Below, one piece after another: positions 52,646-64,000 of a stretch of 64,000 nucleotides of DNA; positions within the stretch are counted from its first letter, which is position 1; every line of letters begins with the position of its first letter. The stretch comes from Peronospora farinosa. Lineage: Eukaryota; Oomycota; Peronosporomycetes; Peronosporales; Peronosporaceae. A program made the translations under genes and the position numbers. The DNA is taken from NCBI GenBank assembly GCA_947646735.1, contig CANTFK010000020.1, forward strand, positions 372,001 through 436,000, read 5' to 3'. The notes under the pieces are model-generated. The model did no database searches and was not told the origin of the DNA. It was given only the letters and a program-made list of their open reading frames with translations.

Positions 52646-55600
52646 TTAGTTCTGACCCTCTTTGGCATTCGCACCGAGCGAAGTGAGGGGCCCTCCCCCA
52701 CTAAGACTCGGGCTGCGCACAAACGATACTGGCTTCCGTGGATGGCGCAGTCCATTAATGTAAAACGGTGTTTCACCCGTCCTGGCGTGAACACTATTAT
52801 TAATAGCGAGCTCCACGAATGGCAATTGCTTGCTCCATTCTTTGGGAGTCGCTATTGTACGCAACCCATCCGCCACGACTCGATTGGCCCGTTCTGTTTG
52901 GCCATCGGTCTGGGGATGATCAGCGGTTGACATGTGGAGCTTGCTACCCAGCAGCTTAAATACATGTCGCCAAAAACCCGACGTAAAACGCGGATCCCGG
53001 TCCGATACTATGGACTCGGGAATCCCGTGTAGTCGATACACGTGATTCAGAAACAAGAGACCAGCCTCTTTTCCTGAGATCTTGGTGCTACATGCTGCCA
53101 AATGCACCATCTTGCTCAGTCTGTCTACAAAGACAACAAGCCCCGTCCTGCCTTTATGGTCAGGCGGTAAGCCAAACATGCAGTCCAAACTGACCGACTT
53201 CCAACATTCAGTTGGAATCGGCAGTGGCTTTAGTGGCGCACTGTTCGAAGGTGCAGGCTTTATGCTCTGACACTCTTCGCAAGAGAGAATATAGTTGGCC
53301 ACCCACAGATATAGGTGGGGCCACCAAAATTACTCTGAAACTTGTAAGAATGTCTTTTCACGGCCCAGATGCCCACTTGATGGCGCATCATGACACACGT
53401 GAAGTATGATCAGCTTGAAATATGTGTCATGAGGGACATAGATTCTCAAGGGATCACAAGGTGACATCTGATGCCATATTAGGCCATCACTGTAACTAAA
53501 GCGATTTAGTTTCGCTTTCAGGTGCGACGTAAGGGTAAATTTTCGCCCACTAAAATGATTTAACAGGAGGCAACAATGTTCGTCCTGCCTGTAACACTCC
53601 TTTACATCGGAGGTCATTGAGCTCGTCACATGGTAGTCCTTCATGGCTGCCAATGTTGACGACTTAACTTGTGCTTTCGCACGAGACACACTTTTATGGT
53701 TTCTTGCCTCGAATTCTTGTCTGCGCGATAAAGCGTCAGCCATGACATTCGACTTACCCGGCTTATATTCAGCTTTGGAAATAAATACAACGAAGAATGT
53801 TAGCCATCTCACCATCCTAGGTGAGAGGTGCGGTCAATTTATAGCGGTCCGCAGTGATGCTTCATCCGTATAAACCACAAAAGGTTCGGTGCCCAAGAGG
53901 TGCACCCGAAACTTCACAAGAGCATACTTAATAGAAAGTAGCTCCTTGTCATGCACAGGTAATTCAGCTCGGCAGCTTTTAACAACCGAGACTGATAAGA
54001 AATGACACGGTCAACGCCGTTGTCATCCTTTTGCATGAGCGCGCTGCCGATTGCAAAATTGCTTGCATCGCAGACGACGCTAAAGGGCTTATCCGCGTCT
54101 GCAATGCCAAGACCGGTGCCTCTACAAGAAATTGCTTCACTGATGTGAGCGCATCTACTTGCTCCTTAGACCAAGTCCATTCTGTATCCATTTTCAAAAG
54201 TTCAGACAATGGCTTAGTCCGCTCCGCATAATTCTTGCTGTACTTATGCAAGTAATTAGCGATCCCAAGGAATTGGCGCAGATCCTTCACATTAAGTGGG
54301 ACTGGCCATTTCCTTGATAGACAGAACCATTTCTGAGTCTGCTCGTACTCCATGTGTACCTACGATGCAGCCCAGAACAGGTATCTCGGGGACCTCTATT
54401 ACGCACTTTTGCAAGGTAACGTATAATTGGGCGTCACCCAGAGCCTGCAACACATCGTCTAAATGACGCTTGTGCGACTCTATTGCGCTCAGACCTTCCT
54501 CCGCCCTACTATGCACGAATACATCATCAAAGTAATGTGGCGCGTAGACACGGTGCTGACGCATCACGTGATACACCACTCGTTTGAATGTTGCCGGAGC
54601 ATTTTTCAACCCTTGTGGCATCACAAGCCACTCCCACAGCATACCGCTTGGGGGTGCTTACTGCCGATTTGGCTACATTAGCATCTCTCATGAAAACCTG
54701 ATAGTAGCCATCCTTCAGATCCAACGCAGAAAAGATAGTTGAATTTCCCATGGAACTCAACAAGACATCTTTACGCGGGATCGGCGTTTGAGCCGAAATG
54801 GTGGCCGTGTTCAGCTTATTATAGTCATGAACCACGCGCCATCCACCTGTTGCTTTACGCACACAGAAGGTCGGACTGCAGTGAGGCGACTTGCTCTCAC
54901 GTACATGTCCCGCCTTAGCTCGCTTGTCGAAGAACTTATCGATGTAATCGACTTGTTCCTTCGGCAACGGCCATTGCCTGGTCACACAATACTTGGTGCC
55001 AGGCTCCAGGTCAATCTCGTGCCTGATGCCCCTATCGGCCGGTAGGCGAATCGGCACTTCTGCTGGAAACACATCACGGTGTTTCCACAGAACATCATAG
55101 AACGGGCTGTCCTTCAAGGCATTCCAGCCTTGAGCAGCGAACCGTTTCTTCTTGTCGGTCTCCAAGACGCTCTCGTCCATTTATGGACGACGAGCAACAG
55201 TCCACCACGTCCTAATCTGGAACTGGTGCGACTATCTCGTGGATCTTTCCTTCCTTTAGTTTGTACAGGAACAAATCCCACGTCATCCCGAGACTCTTTT
55301 ATTATCTCCTCGGCAGATGCCGAGACAAGTTGGAGCACTTCAAGTGAGGATGCCTCCGGCATTTTGTCTTCTACGGCCTCGATCACCTCGTTCGTAGGTC
55401 CTTCCTCTTGTACCGAGACTGATCCAAGGATCACTCGTTTCGACGTGCCTTTGATCGTCTTGATACGTCTGGTTCTCGTTGCTCGAGTCACCACGACCTT
55501 TGACCTGGAAGAAGGTGTCGTCGCTGTATTATACAACGCACTCCTTCCAACCGCACCAGGCTCATGGCTCTGTACAGGTTTATTGAACGCATGACTACTC
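52646..55600 (-). pseudogene. pol: decayed pol of a second, unrelated Ty3/gypsy element
   Basis: Minus-strand pieces in several frames. At 55180-54527 lies the reverse transcriptase start (LPADRGIRHEIDLEPGTKY, FSALDLKDGYYQV). At 54642-54292 is the polymerase site YFDDVF and the LKNAPATF motif. At 54353-53979 is the thumb/connection (LRQFLGIANYLHKY). At 53815-53330 is the end of RNase H (KPGKSNVMADALSRR). At 53302-52646 is integrase (DCMFGLPPD, SDRDPRF, TDGQTERAN). At least four frame breaks separate them. Unlike the main family it has a single RNase H and a TDGQTER-type integrase. It is cut at 52646 by the LTR of the deleted element; the region before the reverse transcriptase (55536-55181) is open but not recognisable. 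Confidence 0.9.
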
Positions 55601-55820
55601 TGTCATCGCCCCATTCACTACACCAGTATTTTTAACCTGGGTAGGAGTTCCAGCACCAAGCGCTCTGCCACCTTCCTATGATGTTAGGAGAGGTGAGGAA
55701 ACCCCCCCCCCCAATCCATATTGAGGGACATCCGTAGCCACACGCACGCTCATAGAGACGGGTCGTGGGAAGGACAACTAGTGCTACCAAGCTTAGACGG
55801 GCGCTTCGTAAAGAAGCTTC
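55601..55820. other. flank between the second gypsy element and copy 3
   Basis: Short stretch without a recognisable gene, probably the further upstream remains of the decayed gypsy element. It contains a run of ten C near 55,702. Confidence 0.4.
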
Positions 55821-57301
55821 TGTGGAGAAGTGCCAGAGAAATGGGGGGGCCTTCGTAGTTATTATAATAACTGGCGTGAAAGATCTCGGTCACTCTCTTG
55901 AATGAGTGACAGGGAGTGACCAGGGCCCCGAACTGGTCCAAGGTCCCGAGTTCGGAGAAGGTACTAGGATGTCCTACACTACAGACCAAAGGACTAGTGC
56001 TGCTAGGGCAGCTTAGTGGACCCCAGGTAACAGGTGGGTCCCAGACAACAGGTGGACCCAGGTGACCGGTGGACCCCAGGTGACAGGATGACCCAGGTGA
56101 CCGGTGGACCCAGGTGACCAGTGGACCCCAGGCGACTGGTGGGTCCCATGTGAGGTGACAGGTGGACCCCCGGTAACAGGTGGACCCCCGGCGACAGGTT
56201 GACCCAGGTGACCGGTGGACCCCAGGTGACAGGTGGACCCCAGGTAGCATGTGGACCCCAGGTAACATGTGGACCCCAGGCAACAGGGGCCCAGGGGTAC
56301 CAGGATACTAGGGCCCAGGGGCCTAGGGGTGCCAGGGTACCGGGGCCTAGGGGTACCAGGGTGCCGGGGCCCAGGGGCCTAAGGGTACCAGGGTACCGGG
56401 GCCTAGGGGTACCAGGGTGCCGGGGCCCAGGGGCCTAAGGGTACCAGGGTACCGGGGCCTAGGGGTACCAGGGTACCAGGGTACCGGGGCCTAGGGGTAC
56501 CAGGGTACCAGGGTACCGGGGCCTAGGGGTACCAGGGTGCCGGGGCCCAGGGTACCGAGGCCCAGGGGTACCAGGGCCCAATGTCCGAGGGTGCAGAACC
56601 GGTACACAAGAATATCGAAGATTACAGAAAGTACAGGGTACCAAGGAGCCAGTCCTTCCTCCAAGAGCCGGCACGTGGCACTTTCCAGATCAAAGGGTTA
56701 GGGTTAGGCAAGAAAAAGGATACAAGGTATAAGATAAATAAACACACTCGAATTTGCATTACACGTGGCAGCTTTAAGCGCCCCTCCCTAAGCTTCTCCG
56801 TCGCTACACCTCTTCCGGGCGGGATACCCTTTGGCCCCCCGACGTCCAGCAGGTGAGTTAGACGGCTCAAGCAACGCAAGTTGAACCTCAGGATAGTTGG
56901 CCTGAGGTGTCAAGTAAGTGTCAACACTCTACGACCCGCTACAGGAAGCGGTTTCCCTACGGGGAAGAACACAAAGGGGTCCAAGGACCAAGAACAGTCA
57001 GCCACCAAAGGGGTACATAGTACCAGGTGCATCGCTCTCGACTAAGTCGATTGAGCCCAAGAAACCCGGTCCCAAGTGAAGTATATCCACTCGGGGACCA
57101 CCAAGTCCAAGTCTTATACAAAGACCAAGTTTAAGTCTTCTACGTCAACCGAGGAGCAAGACCAGCCAAGCCGACGGGTACACAAGGTGAGACCCAAGGC
57201 CAATACGACACGGTATCGGGGTACCCCCTCCGTAAGTCGGCAGTCCGGCGCTGTGTGTGTTTGTGGATCTCCTACGTTGTTTGAGAATCCACTCCACCAC
57301 A
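55821..57301 (+). repeat. 5' LTR of copy 3
   Basis: 1,481 bp, TGTGGAGAAG...CCACA, copy 1 subtype with both minisatellite types. The last about 700 bp are nearly identical to copies 1 and 2. Confidence 0.92.
55990..56580 (+). repeat. LTR minisatellites (copy 3)
   Basis: GGTGACCGGTGGACCC-type array followed by the GGGGCCTAGGGGTACC-type array, longer than in copy 1's 5' LTR. Confidence 0.9.
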
Positions 57302-59788
57302 ATGGTGCGCGTGCCCGGATCTTCGGGAGACGCGGGATTTCACCGTGAGTCCCACGAAGAAGAAAAGACATCGGTCAAGATAGACCAAGGGACAACCAAG
57401 ACACTGGAAACCGGATCGCCAGTGATCAAGAAGGAAGAAGGATCGGAGGACCTGCAGAGCCCGGGGAGGAGCTCTGCCATTGAGGTCAAGGTGGAATATG
57501 AAGAAAAACCACAAAATCCTCCCCCTTATGTCTTCGTTGAAGAAGACAACATGGGCCATAATCAATATTATGGTCCAGGGGTCCCAAGTTTGACAGCGAA
57601 AGCTAAAAAACAAGGGACCCCGAAACAAGTCTCCCAACCTACCACTCAAGAGCCAAAGGTGCCCAAGAACAAGCAGCAAAAGAAGCAGAAGCATACCAAG
57701 TTGAAGGCACCGAGAGGCGGAGACACGACGGACGAGTCGGGAGAGAGCCAAGGCGCGGCCAGTAAGGACTGGACAGAAGAAGATTTGGAAGAAGCCTATC
57801 ATCGGAATAAATTGAAGAAGTTTCTTCGAAAGGACCCGGTGATGAAGGCGCTCAAGGTCAAGCTTCTGGACCAGGTCCACGGTCCGATAACGGCTCTTCC
57901 CACCACGACCACAGACCTGGAGATCCTCAAGGCCGTAATGAATCTACTACATGAAGCTGGGATGGCTGCTGGGAACTTTACTGCTGAGACCCTCTTCGAT
58001 TTCGGGTTCGAGACCTTGAAGAAGACCTTAGTGACCCTGCATGGTCACCTCAAGACGTTAGTGGGGGAGTTCCCCCCAAAGGAAGTACCCCGTCAAGATG
58101 GAGGAGTAGTGGATCCTGGTGTGGGCTCTCCTGCTGGGTCACTCGGTGAATCGTCACCAAGGTCTCAATATGAATCGGCCACCTCATCTATGATGTCGGC
58201 CCTTACGGATACGGTGGACCGAATGCAACTGGGTCCAGCTGGTGCAGCGTTGTTGGAAGCACGAATTCGTGAAGCTGGTCATATGGACACAGCAACCCCA
58301 TGGGTCCAGCGCCAAGCACAGGAGGAGACGGAAGCCCGGTGCAAAGTGGAGCCAAGGTTGATGGGGACAAAAACAGACCAGGAAACAAAGGCTGAGTCAG
58401 TTTCCCCTAGCGCGCTCCAGTCGTACTTTGATAAGGCGATGACCAAGTTCCTTGAAGAGCAAGGCTCCACAAAAGTTGCAGTGGACAGGGGACACACCAC
58501 GAGGGGTCAAGGGCCAGTTCACCCCAGGTCCTCCCAGCAGATTGAGCGCCTAGGACCACTAGGCGATATCCCTGATGTGGACATGGAATCTGTGGGGTCA
58601 ACCCATGATGAATACGACCCAGATGACTTGGCGTTCCCGATGACCTCAGCGCGAGCGACTGTGGCCACGGCTACGGCAGGAGGACCCCCTACTGTTGTTC
58701 CACACATTAGGGTATCGGCCTCGTCGGATCTGAAGGAATTTAGCGGAAGGGACCACGATGAAGATCGTGCCAGAAGCTGGAGCACTAAGGTAAAGACGGC
58801 TTTCCTCCGAGACCAGGCACCAGACAGCGAGAAGTGTCTCATCTTTGGGTCCCTGCTCACAGGTCCAGCTCAGAATTGGTATCGACAGCTGGGTCGAACA
58901 GTGCGCGTTGATTGGAAACTGCTGCTGCGAGAGTTCCAAGCACAATTTTGCGGCTTGGGGGTGTCGGTGGCCCGACAATATTATCACACCAGAAAGAAGA
59001 CCGACGAGTCACCCTTGGAATATCTGTACCGTTTGAACGTGGCAGGGCTCAGGGCCAAGCTAGATATTAAGGGTGGACCCCCCAGTGTAAAGCGTGAACA
59101 CGTGGACCATTACGTGGAAACCTTGGATGATCGAGAATTAGCGGACCAGCTTACATTGCTCAGACTTTCTGATGCAGACGACCTGGAGGAAGTCCTGCTG
59201 GCTCGTCAGAGAGCGAAGACGCGTCAAGGAAGGGTCTTGTTCGGTTCCAGCAAGTTTCGCCAGAAGGCCCCAACCACTCCAGACCACACCAAGAGTCAGC
59301 TGAGAAGACCCGTCCAAGTCATCCGAACCACTTCTGAAAGTGAAAATGACCAAGGGTCCAGCTCTAGTGGGTCTGAGGGAGAAGGTAACCTCAGAAGAAT
59401 TTATGCGGCGGCGAGTAAACCTTACACTGGTAGGGCGAGGAACGCAGATGACCCCCGGGACCATCAGGACCCAGATCCAGACCGAGGTAGACGCATGGCA
59501 GAGGGAACTGGACAAAAGGTGGTTCCAGGGTCACCCGTGGCAAAGTGTACCCATTGTGGATCTAGGAAGCATGTGGATCTGGACTGTTGGAAGCGACTCG
59601 TTTGCGAGTGCTGTGGAAAGAAGGGTCACCCAGCTGACCACTGCCTGTTTGTGTGTCGCGGTTGTGGCAAGGTTCATGACGTCGGCAAATGCCCGATGGA
59701 AGAGCTCTACAATCTGATTCGCCAGTGGTACAACCCGAACAAACACGCGGGGCAGCTACCCGAGGCGGCGGAGAAGATGTTAAATTAG
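57302..59788 (+). CDS. gag: gag polyprotein of copy 3
   Basis: 828 residues, uninterrupted, with the same layout as copy 2: charged N-terminus, capsid region, three zinc knuckles, and a stop inside the hairpin. The start ATG is again directly after the LTR and overlaps the primer-binding site (57303-57320). Confidence 0.95.
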   Translation: MVRVPGSSGDAGFHRESHEEEKTSVKIDQGTTKTLETGSPVIKKEEGSEDLQSPGRSSAIEVKVEYEEKPQNPPPYVFVEEDNMGHNQYYGPGVPSLTAKAKKQGTPKQVSQPTTQEPKVPKNKQQKKQKHTKLKAPRGGDTTDESGESQGAASKDWTEEDLEEAYHRNKLKKFLRKDPVMKALKVKLLDQVHGPITALPTTTTDLEILKAVMNLLHEAGMAAGNFTAETLFDFGFETLKKTLVTLHGHLKTLVGEFPPKEVPRQDGGVVDPGVGSPAGSLGESSPRSQYESATSSMMSALTDTVDRMQLGPAGAALLEARIREAGHMDTATPWVQRQAQEETEARCKVEPRLMGTKTDQETKAESVSPSALQSYFDKAMTKFLEEQGSTKVAVDRGHTTRGQGPVHPRSSQQIERLGPLGDIPDVDMESVGSTHDEYDPDDLAFPMTSARATVATATAGGPPTVVPHIRVSASSDLKEFSGRDHDEDRARSWSTKVKTAFLRDQAPDSEKCLIFGSLLTGPAQNWYRQLGRTVRVDWKLLLREFQAQFCGLGVSVARQYYHTRKKTDESPLEYLYRLNVAGLRAKLDIKGGPPSVKREHVDHYVETLDDRELADQLTLLRLSDADDLEEVLLARQRAKTRQGRVLFGSSKFRQKAPTTPDHTKSQLRRPVQVIRTTSESENDQGSSSSGSEGEGNLRRIYAAASKPYTGRARNADDPRDHQDPDPDRGRRMAEGTGQKVVPGSPVAKCTHCGSRKHVDLDCWKRLVCECCGKKGHPADHCLFVCRGCGKVHDVGKCPMEELYNLIRQWYNPNKHAGQLPEAAEKMLN
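57303..57320 (+). promoter_or_regulatory. tRNA primer-binding site, copy 3
   Basis: Same 18 bases as in copies 1 and 2. Confidence 0.88.
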
Positions 59789-59831
59789 AACGCTCGCCAG
59801 GTTTGAATCTGGTACGAGCCGAGCGTTCTAA
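59785..59831 (+). promoter_or_regulatory. hairpin across the gag stop codon, copy 3
   Basis: Identical 12-bp stem (TTAGAACGCTCG / CGAGCGTTCTAA) around the gag TAG. Confidence 0.75.
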
Positions 59832-61024
59832 TTGTTGCATTTATGCATTTGTGGAGAAACACCCCGTGGAGAAGGTCAATAAGTTGGATGAATTGATTGG
59901 AAATACATCGGGCTTTTGCATTAATTCTGTTGCTGCTGTGGCCAATGCATGTATACCTCACGTTTATTCCCGAGGGGAGACTATGATGACATTGGATTTA
60001 TTGCCGGGAGAGTCAAGAGGATACTGGAAACACCATGCCCCAGGAAAGTGGTTTAAGCAAGCCAAGGCCTCTGGGAAAGTTAACAATATTCGTGCGAATC
60101 TGCTGTTTGATTCTGGTGCCGAGATATCTATTTTGGATATCGCCTTTGCTCGTAAGGCAGGCTGCCAGATTAACACAAGCGAGAAACAAGAGTGTGTGGG
60201 CATTGGAGAAGCAGTTTACACCACGGAAGGGCGAACGAAGATCAAGATAACGTTGAATGGTGTATTAGTATACTTCTTCAATGTGTGGGTCGGGTCCATG
60301 GCCGGCCAGGATGTGCTACTAGGAATGGACTTTATGGTGCCAGCTGGAATTCGTTTGGACATGGCGGATGGAACTATTTGCTTGCCAGACGAAGTTCGAA
60401 TCCAGCTGACAGGTCGCAAGACCTTGTATAGTGGCCATATTTCTGAGGTAAAATTGGGCCAGTACGTGAATTTACCGGCAACAAAATATGTCGAGGTTCC
60501 GCTGAAGAAGGTTACGTCGGACCAGTGGAAATTATGGATGACCCGTGGAGACAGATGGGTGACTACGATGATCCAAGGACACGGACATCGTCAATTCTTG
60601 AGGGTCACCAATGTGAGTGACAAGGACCTGATCTTACACGAGGATACCAAGCTGGGCATTTGGCTGGCTAAGGACCGGGTTCCCCGGGCCCAAGGGTTTG
60701 TGTCAGTGGGTTCTAGGAGGTACGCTGAATGGAAAAATCTAGCCTACCAAGCAACCACCGACGAGGAGGATGCAGAAACCACTCAAGAAGAAGTATACCA
60801 AGGTCCGATGGTCGAGAAACCTCAGTACGTGACTCCACATAAAATGTTGCTACGGACGGGGACACAAGTGCCAGTGGTTAACGCGGTGCACGAGTCTGTT
60901 ATGAGGGACCCTGAGTCATTGCCATTAGATCAGGAATCTGGAGGGGAGGCCCTCGATAGAGGTCAACCATCTAGAGCTAGCGTGGGCAACGAAGTATCAT
61001 CGAAGGATAGGACCGATATGGAGA

Positions 61025-61185
61025 GGGTCCACCCAGAGGAGGGTCCACCGGTCCACCCAGAGGAGGGTCCACCGGCCCACCCAGAGGAGGGTCCACCGGT
61101 CCACCCAGAGGAGGGTCCACCGGCCCACCCAGAGGAGGGTCCACCGGCCCACCCAGAGGAGGGTACCCAGCAGAGGGTCCACCGG
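61025..61185 (+). repeat. 24-bp coding minisatellite in pol, copy 3
   Basis: About six units of the 24-bp HPEEGPP-coding repeat; the order of PPV and PPA units differs from copies 1 and 2. Confidence 0.9.
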
Positions 61186-64000
61186 TCATCAAGGCTGAAG
61201 TAAATACTCCCGATGACCAAGTCTGTGTTCACGAGAGTGGAGATTTATGTGCCGAAGATATCGACAAAAATTGGTCTGTTATCCCTGAGGTCATCCCATC
61301 TACAAACGAAGTTATGTTGGAAGACATCCAGATCCCAGACCCCGATGATACCCCAAAGGAGGAGGTGGACCGCCTCCGCCAGATTATATGGAGAAAACGA
61401 CATTTGCTGATGGGAAAAGGTAATGCATTACCCCCGGCGGCTCGAGGAGCAGTGTGCGACATTGATGTTGGGAACGCACGGCCAATCGCCCAACGGGTAC
61501 GGAAGGTGGCCCCTCAATTTAGGGAGAAGCTGGCAGACCTGATAAAAGGCCTCTTGTCATCCAAGATAATCCAGCATTCCACCTTCCCATGGGCCAGTCC
61601 AATTGTAATTATTGTCAAGAAGAATGGGGTGGATATAAGGCTGTGCATTGACTACCGGATGGTGAATGATTTAACGCGGCTTATGGTATATCCTATGCCT
61701 CTCGTGAATGAGTTGCTGGAAGACCTAGATAAGGCCCTGTGGTACTGCTCACTGGATATGGCTAGCGGTTTTTGGGTGGTCAGTATGACCGAACGAGCCC
61801 GTTTAATCTCGGCGTTTGTAACCCCGCTCGGACTTTTTGAGTGGAGACGAATGCCGTTTGGACTGAAGAATGCGCCGCAGATCTATCAGCGGCTGTTGGA
61901 TAATGCTTTATATGGGTTTCTTACGATTTCCTCCGAGCCGGGCTCTGACAAACCAGAGGACCTGTTCGAGGTGGGCCATCCAGAGGGAGACCTCAAGAAG
62001 TCTATATTAGGACGTAGGTCCTATATCGACGACATTTTGGTGACCTCGGAGTCATGGGATGACTTATGCGTGAAAGTGGAACGACTTTTGGAGGTGTGTG
62101 ACAAGTGGAACTTATCGATCAGCGCGGTTAAGAGCTCATGGGGCTGTCAAAAGGTAGATTACCTTGGCCACCAAGTATCAGCGGAAGGGCTGGAGGCCCA
62201 CCCTAAGGACCTTCAGTCCTTGGTGGACTTACCGTTGCCCACTACCCTGAAAGCTATGCAGTCGTTTCTCGGGAGTCTTAACTATTACAGTCGGTTCCTG
62301 GAGGACTACGCCATTTATGCATCCATCCTGTACGAATTAAGGGAAGTGGATTACCACGTATTACGAAACCGGATAAGCAGGACTGGGGACATACAGGGAG
62401 ATGACCAGGAGGAGGACCGATGGGCCCGGGTGCAGGTAGCATTTGCTATGTTAAAGAATAAGATCGCCACTGCCCCAATCCTCCGCCATTTTGATCCAGA
62501 CCGGGAACCCGTCATTATTGTCTATGCTAGCGAGTGGGCCATCTCGGCATCCCTGGTGCAGGAATATGAAGGGGTGTATATGCCGGTAACTTTCACGAGT
62601 CGGACTTTGAAGCCAAATGAGATCAACTATGGGCTGGTGGACAAGGAAGTGCTGGCGCTATTGCGAATACTAGACCTTTGCTACACGTCACTGGTCACCC
62701 GACTTATCAAGGTCTTGACCCGACACTCAACGCTGGCGTGGATAGTCCGGTCACCGGGTCTACAAGGTCGCCTGGGAAACTGGGCTGCACTCCTGTCTCA
62801 ATGGACGTTAGAAGTGGTTAAGTGCAAGAAGGGCGAAGATGAAATACTGGGAACATTAGCGGCAAGCTTTACGCCTCGCGAAATTGTGGACTCTATTCTA
62901 TCTTCAATCGCCCCCAAGAGACATCCGCGCCAAGCTATCACGGTGGTTCCTCCTACAGTCGAACCTGAGGAAGTCTTGTACGTGGTCAGTTTCGATGGGT
63001 CTGCACGAGTTAAGCGTGGGGGAGGAGCCTGCAGTGCTATTGTGTGGCAACTCCCGGAATGGACGGTAGTCGCCGCTGCTTCCCGGTATTTGACTGAAGC
63101 GACAGTAAATGAGGCAGAGTATGAAGGCCTATTGTTGGGCTTCCTTCTACTGGAGAACCTGGAGCGTAGACGTCTAGTAGTGTGTGGAGATTCTAACCTG
63201 GTCGTGCGACAGATGCGAGGAGAAATCGAGTGTAAGGCGCAGGGCCTGACAGTACGACGGGCGAAGGCCCTGGAAAAACTCAGGTCCTGGCCCGTTCACG
63301 AGTTTCTACACATGAAGCGCGAATGGAACCAAAGTGCAGACCGTCTCGCTAACGCGGCCCTGCAACAGCAACGAGGGGTCGAAACAATACCTGAGGAAGA
63401 GTGGAAAGACCTCGAAGAGATTAATCGTCTGCCTGAACTCTTGGTACCCAAGAATCCCAGCCCAGCAATGCGAATTACGGCTGTCACGAGGTCTCGGGTC
63501 CGGTCCAGGATGCCGACAGAGGTTGTGCAAGAAGAGGTGGTGCACCGGATACGAATTGAGCGAATTTCGGCTGCCCAAGACGAAGAAATGTGGATACGCG
63601 ACTTGAAGCTCTATTTACGGGGTGAATGGAGCGGTTTACCCGCAGAAGTGGCGTTGGCATGCGGCAAGATCGACACGAATTACGCTTTGGATGAGGACGG
63701 ACTTCTATTGTATTGCCCGGGTCTGGGGACAGCTGAAGAGGATCGCGATGGGTGGATCCGGCTAGTGATACCCGAAAGCCTACAACAAGATTTTCTGCAC
63801 CATTACCACAAGAGTCTTGAAGGGGGACACCAAGGAATCGGCCGCACATACCAGCGGATACGAAGGCATTTCCATTGGAGAGGGTTGTTTCGAAGTGTAC
63901 AGCGCTTCGTTGGTGCTTGTTTCGACTGTGAGACCGGAAAAAGTGGACCCACCTTACGAGGGAAGACCCCAGGAAATGTTCGGGCAACCTACCCATTTCA

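Larger units (their letters stand above)
55821..64000 (+). mobile_element. Ty3/gypsy LTR retrotransposon, copy 3 (runs off window)
   Basis: 5' LTR, intact gag and a pol broken at the coding minisatellite. The window ends inside integrase, so ORF3 and the 3' LTR cannot be seen. Sequence is nearly identical to copy 1, including shared single-base variants in gag that differ from copy 2. Confidence 0.95.
59689..64000 (+). pseudogene. pol: pol of copy 3, frameshifted, 3' part outside window
   Basis: The protease part is open from 59689 to 61203 (504 codons). A one-base loss just after the coding minisatellite (GGGTACCCAGC where copy 1 has GGGTCACCCAGC, about 61164) shifts the frame to a stop at 61203. 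The rest appears open from ATG 61314 to the window edge and covers reverse transcriptase, both RNase H domains and the integrase HHCC region. Confidence 0.9.

Overview
This window looks like nuclear DNA of an oomycete, most likely Peronosporales (Phytophthora or a downy mildew). The evidence is closely spaced genes with 50-100 bp GT-AG introns, oomycete-like domain sets, and a long block of nearly identical LTR retrotransposons. The species cannot be fixed from the sequence alone.

The left part (1-22,615) is a host gene island. In order it holds: the start of a 2OG-Fe(II) oxygenase-like gene (-); DNA primase large subunit (+); a PUS3/DEG1-type tRNA pseudouridine synthase (+); a PP2C phosphatase with a probable N-myristoylation site (-); about 5 kb without a recognisable gene; COQ9 (-); a ten-exon sideroflexin (+); a decayed 1.1-kb hAT transposon with perfect terminal inverted repeats and an 8-bp target duplication; MGST3 (+); a CRT-like transporter (+); and uroporphyrinogen decarboxylase (-). 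Several products serve mitochondrial or tetrapyrrole metabolism, but the gene order looks like ordinary clustering, not an operon.

The right part (22,616-64,000) is almost entirely retrotransposon. One Ty3/gypsy family dominates, with two nearly complete copies (22,616-35,620 and 36,802-49,725), a third that runs off the window (55,821-64,000), and an inverted, internally deleted derivative (49,726-52,645). A different, decayed gypsy pol (52,646-55,600, minus strand) lies between the last two. The family has long LTRs (1.2-1.55 kb) swollen by GC-rich minisatellites. Its gag start codon directly follows the LTR and overlaps the primer-binding site. A perfect 12-bp hairpin spans the gag stop codon, and pol lies in the -1 frame. 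Pol carries protease, reverse transcriptase, a first RNase H that has lost two catalytic aspartates, a second archaeal-type RNase H, integrase and a C-terminal chromodomain. Downstream of pol, on the opposite strand, is a 693-residue ORF (called ORF3 here) for a coiled-coil, nuclear-signal-rich protein of no family I recognise.

The most interesting biology is this retrotransposon: the antisense ORF3, the replacement of the RNase H, and the deleted derivative that keeps only LTRs, primer-binding site and part of ORF3. Copy 1 has an open pol but a frameshifted gag. Copy 2 has an open gag but a broken pol, and copy 3 has an open gag and a broken pol as far as the window shows. Their products could in principle complement each other.
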